Assembly: GCA_964590945.1 (NCBI GenBank) | Contig: CAZPXF010000021.1 | Location: 1-28,550 of the forward strand | DNA: 28,550 nt | Reading direction: 5' to 3' | Source of the DNA: CAZPXF01 sp964590945 | Lineage (GTDB): Bacteria; Bacillota; Clostridia; Lachnospirales; Lachnospiraceae | In this document: positions 8,410 to 15,840 of the stretch, one piece after another | How the letters are laid out: every line of letters begins with the position of its first letter | How positions within the stretch are numbered: position 1 is the first letter of the stretch | Program-made: the position numbers and the translations under genes | The notes under the pieces: generated by a model | Database searches by the model: none | What the model was told of the DNA's origin: nothing | Seen by the model: the letters and a program-made list of their open reading frames with translations, nothing else

Positions 8410-9588
8410 CTATCTTCTGGTCAGCAATGCGTGGATCTTTTCTGTCGGAGTCATAATATTTGTGATGGATGTATCGTGATTCAGGGAATCAATGATAAGA
8501 GCAAGGAACTTACTCATATCAGCGGCCACGAAGTACGGCTTCTCATATGCTTCCGGCGGAAGGTATGTAAGATTCGTTGTGATCAGACAATCCAGATATC
8601 CCTTCTCATAGAATTCATCAAATTTATCGAATCCGTCGGTGAAAAGTCCGAAGGTCGTGCAGACGAATACCCGTCCGGCGCGGCGCTCCTTTAACTGCTT
8701 GGCGACGTCCAGCATACTTTCACCGGAGGAGATCATATCATCGATGATGACCACGTCCTTGCCGGTCACGTCATCTCCGAGAAATTCATGCGCAACGATC
8801 GGGTTCTTGCCATTAACAACTGTCGAATAGTCGCGCCTCTTGTAGAACATTCCCATGTCAACGCCGAGGACGCCGGAGAAATATACGGCGCGGTGCATAG
8901 CGCCTTCGTCCGGACTGATGATCATCAAATGCTCCTTGTCCGCCCGGATATCAGGCTTGGCCCGGAACAGCGCCTTCATGAGCTGGTAGGAAGGCATAAA
9001 ACTGTCAAAACCCTTCAAAGGAATGGAATTCTGTACACGCGGATCGTGGGCGTCAAAGGTCAGAATATTGCTGACTCCCATAGCCATCAGTTCTTCCAGA
9101 GCCATCGCGCAGTCCAGCGATTCGCGCTTGGTTCTCTTGTGCTGGCGGCTCTCATACAGAAACGGCATCACAACATTGACGCGGTATGCTTTCCCGGTTG
9201 CCGCGGCAATGATACGCTTCATATCCTGATAATGGTTGTCCGGCGACATATGGTTCTCATAACCGTTTAATGAGTAGGTCAGGCTGTAGTTGCAGACGTC
9301 GGTCATGACAAATACATCTTTCCCGCGGATGGATTCCTGGATGATCCCCTTTGCTTCACCGGAGCCAAAACGCGGTACGGAAAGTCCTACTAAATAGCTG
9401 TCCTGATTATAGTGCGGATGCAAGGACGGGGTGGAAGCAGACGTCTCGTCGTATTCACGCCGAAAGCTGACAATATAGTCATCTACCTTCTTCGCAAAAT
9501 CAATGCAGCTCGGAAGCGCTGCGATCTTGAGGGGAGCAACGGGAAACGACTGCTCCATCATATTTATTTTATTGTTATTATTTGCCAT
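8410..9588 (-). CDS. prs: Ribose-phosphate pyrophosphokinase (PRPP synthetase), long form
   Basis: Makes PRPP from ribose-5-phosphate and ATP for purine, pyrimidine, NAD, His and Trp synthesis. Motifs: the ATP/ribose region FDAHDPRVQNSIP, SPDEGAMHRA (equivalent to SPDxGGxxRA), KRR near the flexible loop, and the PRPP-binding DVVIIDDMISSGESM. At 392 aa it is longer than the usual ~315 aa enzymes, with an extended N-terminus and inserts; this long form is common in Clostridia, where it is usually still annotated as prs. ATG at 9588 has GGAGG (9594-9598) 5 nt upstream. It is monocistronic, with its own promoter and a terminator shared with serA. Confidence 0.9.
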   Translation of the reverse strand: MANNNNKINMMEQSFPVAPLKIAALPSCIDFAKKVDDYIVSFRREYDETSASTPSLHPHYNQDSYLVGLSVPRFGSGEAKGIIQESIRGKDVFVMTDVCNYSLTYSLNGYENHMSPDNHYQDMKRIIAAATGKAYRVNVVMPFLYESRQHKRTKRESLDCAMALEELMAMGVSNILTFDAHDPRVQNSIPLKGFDSFMPSYQLMKALFRAKPDIRADKEHLMIISPDEGAMHRAVYFSGVLGVDMGMFYKRRDYSTVVNGKNPIVAHEFLGDDVTGKDVVIIDDMISSGESMLDVAKQLKERRAGRVFVCTTFGLFTDGFDKFDEFYEKGYLDCLITTNLTYLPPEAYEKPYFVAADMSKFLALIIDSLNHDTSITNIMTPTEKIHALLTRR

Positions 9589-9617
9589 AATTTCCTCCAA
9601 AAGGTTTATTCACGTTG

Positions 9618-9647
9618 ATTTTAACATTATATAATTCCATAGGTCAA
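9618..9647 (-). promoter_or_regulatory. Sigma-A-type promoter for prs
   Basis: On the minus strand: TTGACC (9647-9642), an 18-nt spacer, TAAAAT (9623-9618), with an extended -10 TGT in front of the -10. It ends 30 nt before the prs start codon. Confidence 0.65.
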
Positions 9648-9664
9648 GAAAGACAGCATAAAAA

Positions 9665-9693
9665 TTGCTTTTTCTGAAAAAATTTAGTATTAT
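9665..9693 (+). promoter_or_regulatory. Sigma-A-type promoter for the DUF512-der-plsY-gpsA operon
   Basis: TTGCTT (9665-9670), a 17-nt spacer and TATTAT (9688-9693). A start near 9700 gives a leader of about 40 nt to GTG 9739. A second TATAAT at 9714-9719 lacks a clear -35. Confidence 0.55.
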
Positions 9694-9738
9694 GGATGAG
9701 AATGATGTATTTCTATAATGATTTTACAGAGGTTTATT

Positions 9739-11055
9739 GTGAAAAAGCATAAGATTAAATATGTGCAGCCGGGCAGTATTGCAGAGGAATTGGAGATCGA
9801 GGCGGGGGATTATCTGCTGGCTGTCAATGATCAGAGTATAGAGGATGTTTTTGACTACCATTATCTTGTCAATGACGAGGAGGTCATTCTCCTGATCGAG
9901 AAGGCCGACGGGGAGGAATGGGAGCTTGAGATCGAGAAGGAGTTTGAAGACGATCTGGGGATTGAATTTGAGCAGGGACTGATGGATGAGTACCGGTCGT
10001 GCAGAAATAAATGCGTGTTCTGCTTTATTGACCAGATGCCTCCGGGGATGCGTAAGACTCTGTATTTTAAGGATGACGATTCCCGGCTTTCCTTTTTGCA
10101 GGGAAATTATGTGACGCTGACGAATATGAGCGAGGAAGATATCGACCGGATCATCCGCTATCACCTGGAGCCGATCAACGTCTCCTTTCAGACGACCAAT
10201 CCGGCGCTTCGCTGCAGGATGCTGAACAACCGGTTCGCCGGGGACGCCCTGAAAAAAGCGGAGAGACTGCGCGATGCGGGGATTGAGATGAATGGGCAGA
10301 TCGTCCTGTGTAAGGGACTCAACGATGGAGAAGAGCTGGACAGAAGCATCCGGGACCTGGCCGGATATATTCCATCGCTCAGGAGCGTATCGGTCGTGCC
10401 GGTCGGACTTACGAAATACAGGGATGGACTTTATCCTTTGGAACCGTTCTCAAAGGAAGACGCGAAAGAGGTGCTTTCCTGTATTCACAGATGGCAGAAG
10501 GATCTGTTTCAGGAATACGGAACGCATTTTATCCATGCGGGGGACGAATGGTATATTCTTGCCGGGGAGGAGGTTCCGCAGGCGGAGAATTACGACGGCT
10601 ACCTCCAGCTGGAAAATGGCGTCGGCATGCTCCGGCTTTTGATCGATGAATTCGCGGAGGCGTTTGAGGCGGCGGAGCCGTCGGATGAGAGCTGCCATTA
10701 TTCTATGGCGACCGGGGCGCTTGCATATCCGTATCTTTCGGGATTTCTTGCCAGAATGAAGGAGAAGTTTCCGAATATGCAGGTAGATCTCTATGCGATC
10801 CGCAATGATTTTTTCGGGGAGCTGATCACCGTTGCAGGCCTGATCACCGGACAGGATCTGATCGCGCAGCTCAAGGATAAGGATCTGGGGGACGAGCTTC
10901 TGATCCCGATCAATATGCTGCGCGCCGGAGAGGATGTTTTTCTGGATGATCTGAGGATAAAGGATGCAGAAGAGGCTTTACAGACGAAGATTCGTGTTGT
11001 AAAATCAAGCGGGCGGGATTTTATTGAAGCAATTAGGAACAGGAGAGAAAAATGA
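9739..11055 (+). CDS. DUF512 family protein: PDZ-like plus radical-SAM-type cysteine motif
   Basis: 438 aa protein of the clostridial/cyanobacterial DUF512 family, without an established function. Residues about 5-65 look like a PDZ-type domain (PGSIAEELEIEAGDYLLAVND). Cys88-x3-Cys92-x2-Cys95 (CRNKCVFC, then FIDQMPPGMR) matches the CX3CX2C cluster of radical SAM enzymes, followed by SFQTTNPALRCRML and the DUF512 C-terminal domain. GTG 9739 is preferred: AGAGG is 6 nt upstream, whereas ATG 9718 has no SD and lies in promoter-like sequence. It overlaps der by 4 nt (ATGA), which points to translational coupling and a possible link to ribosome assembly; that link is inference. Confidence 0.88.
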   Translation: MKKHKIKYVQPGSIAEELEIEAGDYLLAVNDQSIEDVFDYHYLVNDEEVILLIEKADGEEWELEIEKEFEDDLGIEFEQGLMDEYRSCRNKCVFCFIDQMPPGMRKTLYFKDDDSRLSFLQGNYVTLTNMSEEDIDRIIRYHLEPINVSFQTTNPALRCRMLNNRFAGDALKKAERLRDAGIEMNGQIVLCKGLNDGEELDRSIRDLAGYIPSLRSVSVVPVGLTKYRDGLYPLEPFSKEDAKEVLSCIHRWQKDLFQEYGTHFIHAGDEWYILAGEEVPQAENYDGYLQLENGVGMLRLLIDEFAEAFEAAEPSDESCHYSMATGALAYPYLSGFLARMKEKFPNMQVDLYAIRNDFFGELITVAGLITGQDLIAQLKDKDLGDELLIPINMLRAGEDVFLDDLRIKDAEEALQTKIRVVKSSGRDFIEAIRNRREK

Positions 11056-12374
11056 GTAAACCGATCGTTGCCCTTGTGGGCAGGCCAAATGTGGGGAAAT
11101 CCACATTATTTAATTCGCTGGCAGGCGAGATGATCTCCATTGTCAAGGATACTCCAGGAGTAACAAGAGACCGGATCTATGCTGATGTGAGCTGGCTGGA
11201 CAGGAATTTTACGATCATTGATACCGGAGGTATTGAGCCGGACAGCAAGGATGTTATTTTTTCGCGGATGCGTGAGCAGGCGCAGATCGCGATCGATACA
11301 GCAGATGTTATTGTGTTTATTACGGATGTGCGCCAGGGACTTGTGGACGCGGATTCCAGGGTGGCGGATATGCTCAGACGTTCGGGCAAGCCGATCGTAC
11401 TGACGGTAAATAAAGTGGACAGCTTTGAGAAATATATGCCGGATGTATATGAATTTTACAATCTTGGTATTGGTGATCCGGTACCGATCTCCGCGTCGTC
11501 ACGGCTCGGGATCGGGGATTTCCTGGATGAAGTCATCCGGCATTTTCCGGCAAGGACAGAGGAGGAAGCAGAGGATGACAGACCGAGGATCGCGATCGTC
11601 GGCAAGCCGAATGTAGGAAAGTCTTCTATTATTAATAAGCTCCTCGGCGAGAACCGTGTGATCGTATCTGACATAGCCGGGACAACGAGGGACGCGGTAG
11701 ATACGGCGATCAGGCACAATGGAAAGGAATATGTTTTTATTGATACGGCGGGACTTCGGAGAAAGAGTAAGATCAAGGAAGAGCTGGAGCGCTACAGTAT
11801 CATCCGTACGGTGACGGCTGTGGAGCGCGCGGACGTTGTACTTATGGTCATCGACGCTACAGAAGGAGTAACGGAGCAGGACGCCAGGATCGCAGGTATT
11901 GCCCACGAGCGGGGCAAGGGCATCATTATTGTCGTAAATAAATGGGATGCGATCGAGAAAAATGACCGCACGATGCGGGAGCATGAGGCAAATATCCGCC
12001 GCACGCTTTCCTATATGCCGTATGCGGAGATCGTCTATGTGTCCGCGTTGACCGGACAGAGGCTGATGAAGCTGTATGACAGGATCGATATGGTTATTGA
12101 GAACCAGAACATGCGCGTTGCGACAGGCGTGCTGAATGAGATCATGACGGAGGCCGTTGCGATGCAGCAGCCGCCATCGGACAAGGGAAAGAGGCTGAAG
12201 CTCTTTTATATCACACAGGTAGCGGTCAAGCCGCCGACCTTTGTCATCTTTGTCAATGACAAGGAGCTGATGCATTTTTCCTACATCCGTTATCTGGAGA
12301 ACCGTATTCGTGAAGCGTTTGGCTTCCGGGGAACAGCGCTGAAATTTTTTATCCGTGAGAGGAAGGAGAAATAA
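11052..12374 (+). CDS. der: Ribosome assembly GTPase Der (EngA)
   Basis: Essential GTPase with two tandem G domains that acts in maturation of the 50S subunit. 440 aa. First P-loop GRPNVGKS at residues 10-17, second GKPNVGKS at 184-191. DTPG/DTGG and DTAGLRRK switch II motifs, and NKVD and NKWD guanine-specificity motifs, are all present. The C-terminal KH-like domain is about residues 350-440. The start overlaps the previous stop by 4 nt, and the stop overlaps the plsY start by 1 nt. Confidence 0.98.
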   Translation: MSKPIVALVGRPNVGKSTLFNSLAGEMISIVKDTPGVTRDRIYADVSWLDRNFTIIDTGGIEPDSKDVIFSRMREQAQIAIDTADVIVFITDVRQGLVDADSRVADMLRRSGKPIVLTVNKVDSFEKYMPDVYEFYNLGIGDPVPISASSRLGIGDFLDEVIRHFPARTEEEAEDDRPRIAIVGKPNVGKSSIINKLLGENRVIVSDIAGTTRDAVDTAIRHNGKEYVFIDTAGLRRKSKIKEELERYSIIRTVTAVERADVVLMVIDATEGVTEQDARIAGIAHERGKGIIIVVNKWDAIEKNDRTMREHEANIRRTLSYMPYAEIVYVSALTGQRLMKLYDRIDMVIENQNMRVATGVLNEIMTEAVAMQQPPSDKGKRLKLFYITQVAVKPPTFVIFVNDKELMHFSYIRYLENRIREAFGFRGTALKFFIRERKEK

Positions 12375-13018
12375 TGGAACGATTGTTATGTATTCTGATC
12401 GGATATGTTTTCGGCCTGTTTCAGACCGGATATATCATCGGGAAGCTTCATCACATTGATATTCGTGACTATGGAAGCGGCAACTCAGGGACTACCAATG
12501 TCATGCGCACCCTTGGGCGCAAGGTGGGACTTATCACCTTTTTCGGAGACGGACTCAAGTGTTTTTTCGCAGTTGTTGTTGTAAAGATGCTTTTTATTTC
12601 TGCATATCCGAATACGATCACGCTGCTTGGCATGTACGCCGGAGTCGGGGCGATACTTGGACATAATTTCCCATTCTACATGAAGTTCAAAGGGGGCAAG
12701 GGTATTGCGGCTACGGGAGGTCTTATCCTGGCGGTCAATTTCTGGATGGCAGTGATCGCGCTTGCGGTATTTGGAATCGTCGCATTTACGACAAAATACG
12801 TCTCGGTGGGGTCGCTGGCAGTTACCGTTGTATTCCTGATCGAGGTGATTACATATGGTACGATGGGGAAATTTGGGCTGGCGCAGCCATATTTGTATGA
12901 ACTGTACGGCGTGGTCGCTTTCCTTATGTTGCTTGCATTTTATAAACATAAGGCTAATATTCAAAGACTGTTAAATGGAACAGAAAATAAAATTGGTTCA
13001 AAAAAGAAAAAGGAGTAG
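12374..13018 (+). CDS. plsY: Acyl-phosphate:glycerol-3-phosphate acyltransferase
   Basis: Integral membrane enzyme that acylates glycerol-3-phosphate with acyl-phosphate to give lysophosphatidic acid, the first step of phospholipid synthesis. It is 214 aa with several membrane helices. The known motifs are clear: GSGNSGTTNVMRTLG near the N-terminus and GHNFPFYMKFKGGKGIA in the middle. The C-terminus is Lys-rich and cytoplasmic. It lies directly before gpsA, which supplies its substrate, so the pair forms a functional unit. The ATG overlaps the der TAA (TAATG). Confidence 0.97.
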   Translation: MERLLCILIGYVFGLFQTGYIIGKLHHIDIRDYGSGNSGTTNVMRTLGRKVGLITFFGDGLKCFFAVVVVKMLFISAYPNTITLLGMYAGVGAILGHNFPFYMKFKGGKGIAATGGLILAVNFWMAVIALAVFGIVAFTTKYVSVGSLAVTVVFLIEVITYGTMGKFGLAQPYLYELYGVVAFLMLLAFYKHKANIQRLLNGTENKIGSKKKKE

Positions 13019-13021
13019 CTT

Positions 13022-14041
13022 ATGAGAAAAATTGGTGTAGTTGGGGCAGGAAGCTGGGGAACGGCTCTGGCGATACTGCTCGAAGGTAACGGGCATGATG
13101 TAACGGTATGGTCTATCGACAAGGCGGAGGTCGATCTTCTGAATACGAAGAGAGAGCATCCGGCGAAGCTTCCGGGGGTGAAGATTCCGGAGTCGATCAC
13201 ATTTACGACGGATCTTGAAGCAGCTATCAAAGAGAAAGAGTTTGTCGTTTTGGCGGTTCCGTCCCCGTATGTGAGAAATACGGCGCGGAATATGAGGCCG
13301 TACGTTGCTGACGGACAGATTCTTGTGAATGTTGCAAAGGGAATCGAGGAGAGTACCCTGAAGACTCTCTCCGTGCAGATCGAAGAGGAGATTCCGCAGG
13401 CGGATGTTGCCGTTATGTGCGGGCCAAGCCATGCGGAGGAGGTCAGCAGACGTCTCCCGACTACATGTGTAGTTGGAGCGAAGACACAGAAGACGGCGGA
13501 ATTTGTCCAGAGCGCGTTTATGTGCGAGGTGTTCCGCGTATACACGAATCCGGATATCCTCGGTATGGAGATCAGCAGCTCCCTGAAAAATGTCATCGCC
13601 CTTGCTGCAGGTGCGGCAGACGGCCTTGGGTACGGGGATAATACGAAGGCTGCGCTTATCACAAGAGGTATCGCCGAGATCACGCGCCTTGGCGTGAAGA
13701 TGGGCGGCAGACTGGAGACCTTTGCAGGACTTACCGGAATCGGAGATCTTATCGTGACATGCGCAAGCCAGCACAGCCGCAACCGCAAGGCAGGTTATCT
13801 GATCGGTCAGGGAAAGACGATGCAGGAGGCTATGGACGAGGTGAAGATGGTCGTGGAAGGCGTCTATTCCGCGAAAGCGGCAAGGGCGCTTGCTGAGAAA
13901 TACGAAGTTTCCATGCCGATCGTTGAGGAAGTCAATAAGGTTCTCTTTGAAGGGAAAAATGCGCGTGACGCTGTGCACGACCTGATGATGCGCGACAGCA
14001 AGACCGAGCATGCTTCCTTCGAGTGGCCGGATGCAAAATAG
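13022..14041 (+). CDS. gpsA: Glycerol-3-phosphate dehydrogenase (NAD(P)+)
   Basis: Reduces dihydroxyacetone phosphate to sn-glycerol-3-phosphate for lipid synthesis. It is 339 aa. The N-terminal dinucleotide motif is GVVGAGSWGTALAILL; the catalytic Lys is in SSLKNVIALAAG, and the substrate-binding RGIAEITRLG and GLTGIGDLIVTC motifs follow. It begins 3 nt after plsY with an AAGGAG upstream (in the plsY 3' end). It is the last gene of the operon and is followed by a terminator. Confidence 0.98.
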   Translation: MRKIGVVGAGSWGTALAILLEGNGHDVTVWSIDKAEVDLLNTKREHPAKLPGVKIPESITFTTDLEAAIKEKEFVVLAVPSPYVRNTARNMRPYVADGQILVNVAKGIEESTLKTLSVQIEEEIPQADVAVMCGPSHAEEVSRRLPTTCVVGAKTQKTAEFVQSAFMCEVFRVYTNPDILGMEISSSLKNVIALAAGAADGLGYGDNTKAALITRGIAEITRLGVKMGGRLETFAGLTGIGDLIVTCASQHSRNRKAGYLIGQGKTMQEAMDEVKMVVEGVYSAKAARALAEKYEVSMPIVEEVNKVLFEGKNARDAVHDLMMRDSKTEHASFEWPDAK

Positions 14042-14047
14042 AAAATG

Positions 14048-14076
14048 GCATAATTTGAAACCCCTTTCCATATAAT
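14048..14076 (+). promoter_or_regulatory. Sigma-E-like sporulation promoter for spoIVA
   Basis: GCATAAT (14048-14054), a 14-nt spacer, CATATAAT (14069-14076). Each element differs by one base from the Bacillus sigma-E consensus (KMATATT / CATACAHT), and the spacing is the sigma-E spacing. spoIVA is sigma-E dependent in B. subtilis. The predicted start, near 14083, falls inside the loop of the gpsA terminator. Confidence 0.55.
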
Positions 14077-14105
14077 GCAATAGCTGATGATGGAAGGGGT
14101 TTTTT
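14059..14105 (+). terminator. Rho-independent terminator of gpsA
   Basis: AACCCCTTTCCAT (14059-14071) pairs with ATGGAAGGGGTT (14090-14101), 12 bp with one bulged T, loop 18 nt. A run of six T (14100-14105) begins within the end of the 3' arm. The T run ends 1 nt before the spoIVA ATG, so terminator and start region of the next gene are fused. Confidence 0.85.
14094..14099 (+). promoter_or_regulatory. spoIVA ribosome binding site embedded in the terminator 3' arm
   Basis: AAGGGG, 7 nt before ATG 14107, is the only SD-like sequence for spoIVA. It is fully paired with CCCCTT (14061-14066) in any transcript that runs through from gpsA, and unpaired in a transcript that starts near 14083. Confidence 0.6.
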
Positions 14106-14106
14106 G

Positions 14107-15585
14107 ATGGATCACTCGGAATTTGAAACATACAGAGATATTCAGGCAAGGACAAATGGAGAAATCTATATCGGCGTTGTAGGCCCGGTGAGGACGGGAA
14201 AATCGACATTTATCAAGCGGTTTATGGATCTTCTCGTGCTGCCCCATATGGACGATGCCAATGAGCGCGAGCGGACAAGAGATGAACTGCCGCAGGCGGG
14301 TTCGGGCAGGACGATCACGACAACGGAGCCGAAATTTATCCCGAAGGAGGCGGCGTCCATCCGGCTGGACGGGGATGTACATGTGCGCGTCCGGCTTGTG
14401 GATTGTGTGGGATATATGGTAAACGGCGCATCCGGGCATACGGAAGAAGGACAGGAGAGGAAGGTCAAAACGCCGTGGAACGACAAGGAAATTCCATTTA
14501 CCCAGTCAGCAAAGATCGGAACCCGGAAGGTGATAAGGGATCACTCGACAGTGGGGATCGTTGTGACGACGGACGGCAGTATCGGCGATCTTCCAAGAGA
14601 AGCCTATCTTCCGGCGGAGGAACAGACGATCCGGGAATTGCAGGAGATCAGAAAGCCGTTTCTTGTGCTGGTAAATTCCCGGAAGCCTTATAGCGATGAG
14701 GCGAAGCAGACGGCAGCGCAGATGGAAGAAAAATATCAGGTAACAGCGCTGGCGGTAAACTGTGAACAGCTTCAGGAGCCGGACATTCACCGGATCATGC
14801 AGAAGCTCCTGTACTCCTTCCCGGTGACGGAAATCCGCTTCTTTTTGCCGAAATGGGTGGAAATGCTTCCGGCGGAGCATGAGATCCGGGCATCTATCGT
14901 GGATGCGGTTCGAAATGTGATGGGGAAGCTGGATTATATACGCAATGTGACGGACGGCAGCTTTGAGTATGACAGCCCGTATATTGAAGCCATGCAGCCG
15001 GAAAAGATCGAGATGGACACGGGAGTCGTCCATGTGATGCTGCGGGTATTCCAGAATTACTACTATGATATATTAAGCCGCCTGACCGGTTCGGAGGTGC
15101 GGGATGAATACGATCTGATACAGAATATCCGTCTTCTCTCGGAAATGAAGAAGTCCTACGAGCAGGTAAAGGATGCCCTGGACGCTGTGCAGAGCCGGGG
15201 TTATGGCGTCGTGATCCCGGACCGCAGCGAGATACGTCTGGAGGAACCGGAGGTTGTGAAGCATGGAAGCAAATATGGAGTGAAGATCCATGCGGAGGCG
15301 CCTTCCATACATATGATCCGCGCGGATATCCAGACAGAAATCGCGCCGCTTGTGGGAAATGAAAAGCAGGCGGAGGATCTGGCCGCGTATATCAGGGAAT
15401 CCGAATCAGATACGGACGGAATGTGGAATACGAATATTTTCGGGAAATCGGTCGGCGAGCTGGTGACCGAGGGAATCCGTGGACGCATTCTGATGATCAA
15501 TGATGAGAGCCAGCAGAAGCTTCAGGATACGATGAAGAAGATCGTCAACGAGAGTAACGGCGGCATTGTATGTATTATCATATAA
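14107..15585 (+). CDS. spoIVA: Stage IV sporulation protein A, spore coat assembly ATPase
   Basis: Morphogenetic ATPase that polymerises on the forespore surface, anchors the coat and is needed for cortex formation. It is 492 aa, the normal family length, and starts with the conserved MDHSEFETYRDIQARTNGEIYIGVVGPVRTGKST; the Walker A (GPVRTGKS) is near residues 24-31. The C-terminus ends NGGIVCIII, as in SpoIVA orthologues. The ATG at 14107 is preferred over a TTG one codon earlier. It sits directly after the gpsA terminator and probably uses its own sigma-E-type promoter. This is strong evidence that the organism forms endospores. Confidence 0.97.
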   Translation: MDHSEFETYRDIQARTNGEIYIGVVGPVRTGKSTFIKRFMDLLVLPHMDDANERERTRDELPQAGSGRTITTTEPKFIPKEAASIRLDGDVHVRVRLVDCVGYMVNGASGHTEEGQERKVKTPWNDKEIPFTQSAKIGTRKVIRDHSTVGIVVTTDGSIGDLPREAYLPAEEQTIRELQEIRKPFLVLVNSRKPYSDEAKQTAAQMEEKYQVTALAVNCEQLQEPDIHRIMQKLLYSFPVTEIRFFLPKWVEMLPAEHEIRASIVDAVRNVMGKLDYIRNVTDGSFEYDSPYIEAMQPEKIEMDTGVVHVMLRVFQNYYYDILSRLTGSEVRDEYDLIQNIRLLSEMKKSYEQVKDALDAVQSRGYGVVIPDRSEIRLEEPEVVKHGSKYGVKIHAEAPSIHMIRADIQTEIAPLVGNEKQAEDLAAYIRESESDTDGMWNTNIFGKSVGELVTEGIRGRILMINDESQQKLQDTMKKIVNESNGGIVCIII

Positions 15586-15646
15586 ATTTCTGCGGCTGCA
15601 CCTGAATTTTAAGATGTTTTAAGATTGACATGCGGGCAGAAAGAAG

Positions 15647-15675
15647 TTGTAAAAAACAAGAGAATCCGATATAAT
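15647..15675 (+). promoter_or_regulatory. Sigma-A-type promoter upstream of cobT
   Basis: TTGTAA (15647-15652), a 17-nt spacer, perfect TATAAT (15670-15675). Start expected near 15682, about 160 nt before cobT. Confidence 0.7.
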
Positions 15676-15711
15676 TTTTTATAGGATCCGGAAATGAAAA
15701 TATGTATGCAG

Positions 15712-15750
15712 AAGACATCCAGAGTCTGTGATTCCTTTTGGATGTTTTTT
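15712..15750 (+). terminator. Terminator-like hairpin in the cobT leader (possible attenuator)
   Basis: AAGACATCC (15712-15720) pairs with GGATGTTTT (15740-15748), including one G-T pair, around a 19-nt loop. The stem runs into six T (15745-15750). It lies 30-70 nt after the predicted start and before cobT, so it would end the transcript early if it forms. Confidence 0.5.
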
Positions 15751-15786
15751 GCATAGTTTTATGTAGTACAGAAGATTACTTGCAGT

Positions 15787-15814
15787 GCGCAAAAGGATGC
15801 AGGTTCTTTTGCGC
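15787..15814 (+). promoter_or_regulatory. Second hairpin in the cobT leader
   Basis: Perfect 9-bp stem GCGCAAAAG (15787-15795)/CTTTTGCGC (15806-15814) with a 10-nt loop, ending 15 nt before the SD (GGAGG, 15830-15834). No T tract follows. Confidence 0.5.
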
Positions 15815-15840
15815 GCGTAAGATGCAGATGGAGGAAAATG

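Larger units (their letters stand above)
15586..15840 (+). promoter_or_regulatory. Non-coding cobT leader region (255 nt)
   Basis: No gene is seen here. The stretch holds a promoter (15647-15675), a short terminator-like hairpin (15712-15750) and a second stable hairpin (15787-15814) before the cobT SD. It lacks the length and conserved box expected of a cobalamin riboswitch, so the type of control, if any, is unknown. Confidence 0.5.

Noticed and set aside
12998..14209. 403-codon minus-strand ORF opposite gpsA
   Set aside because: Antisense to a certain gene, spans the gpsA terminator, low-complexity composition.
15586..15840. Cobalamin riboswitch before cobT
   Set aside because: Leader from the predicted start is about 160 nt, with two simple hairpins and no B12-box-like sequence that I can see.
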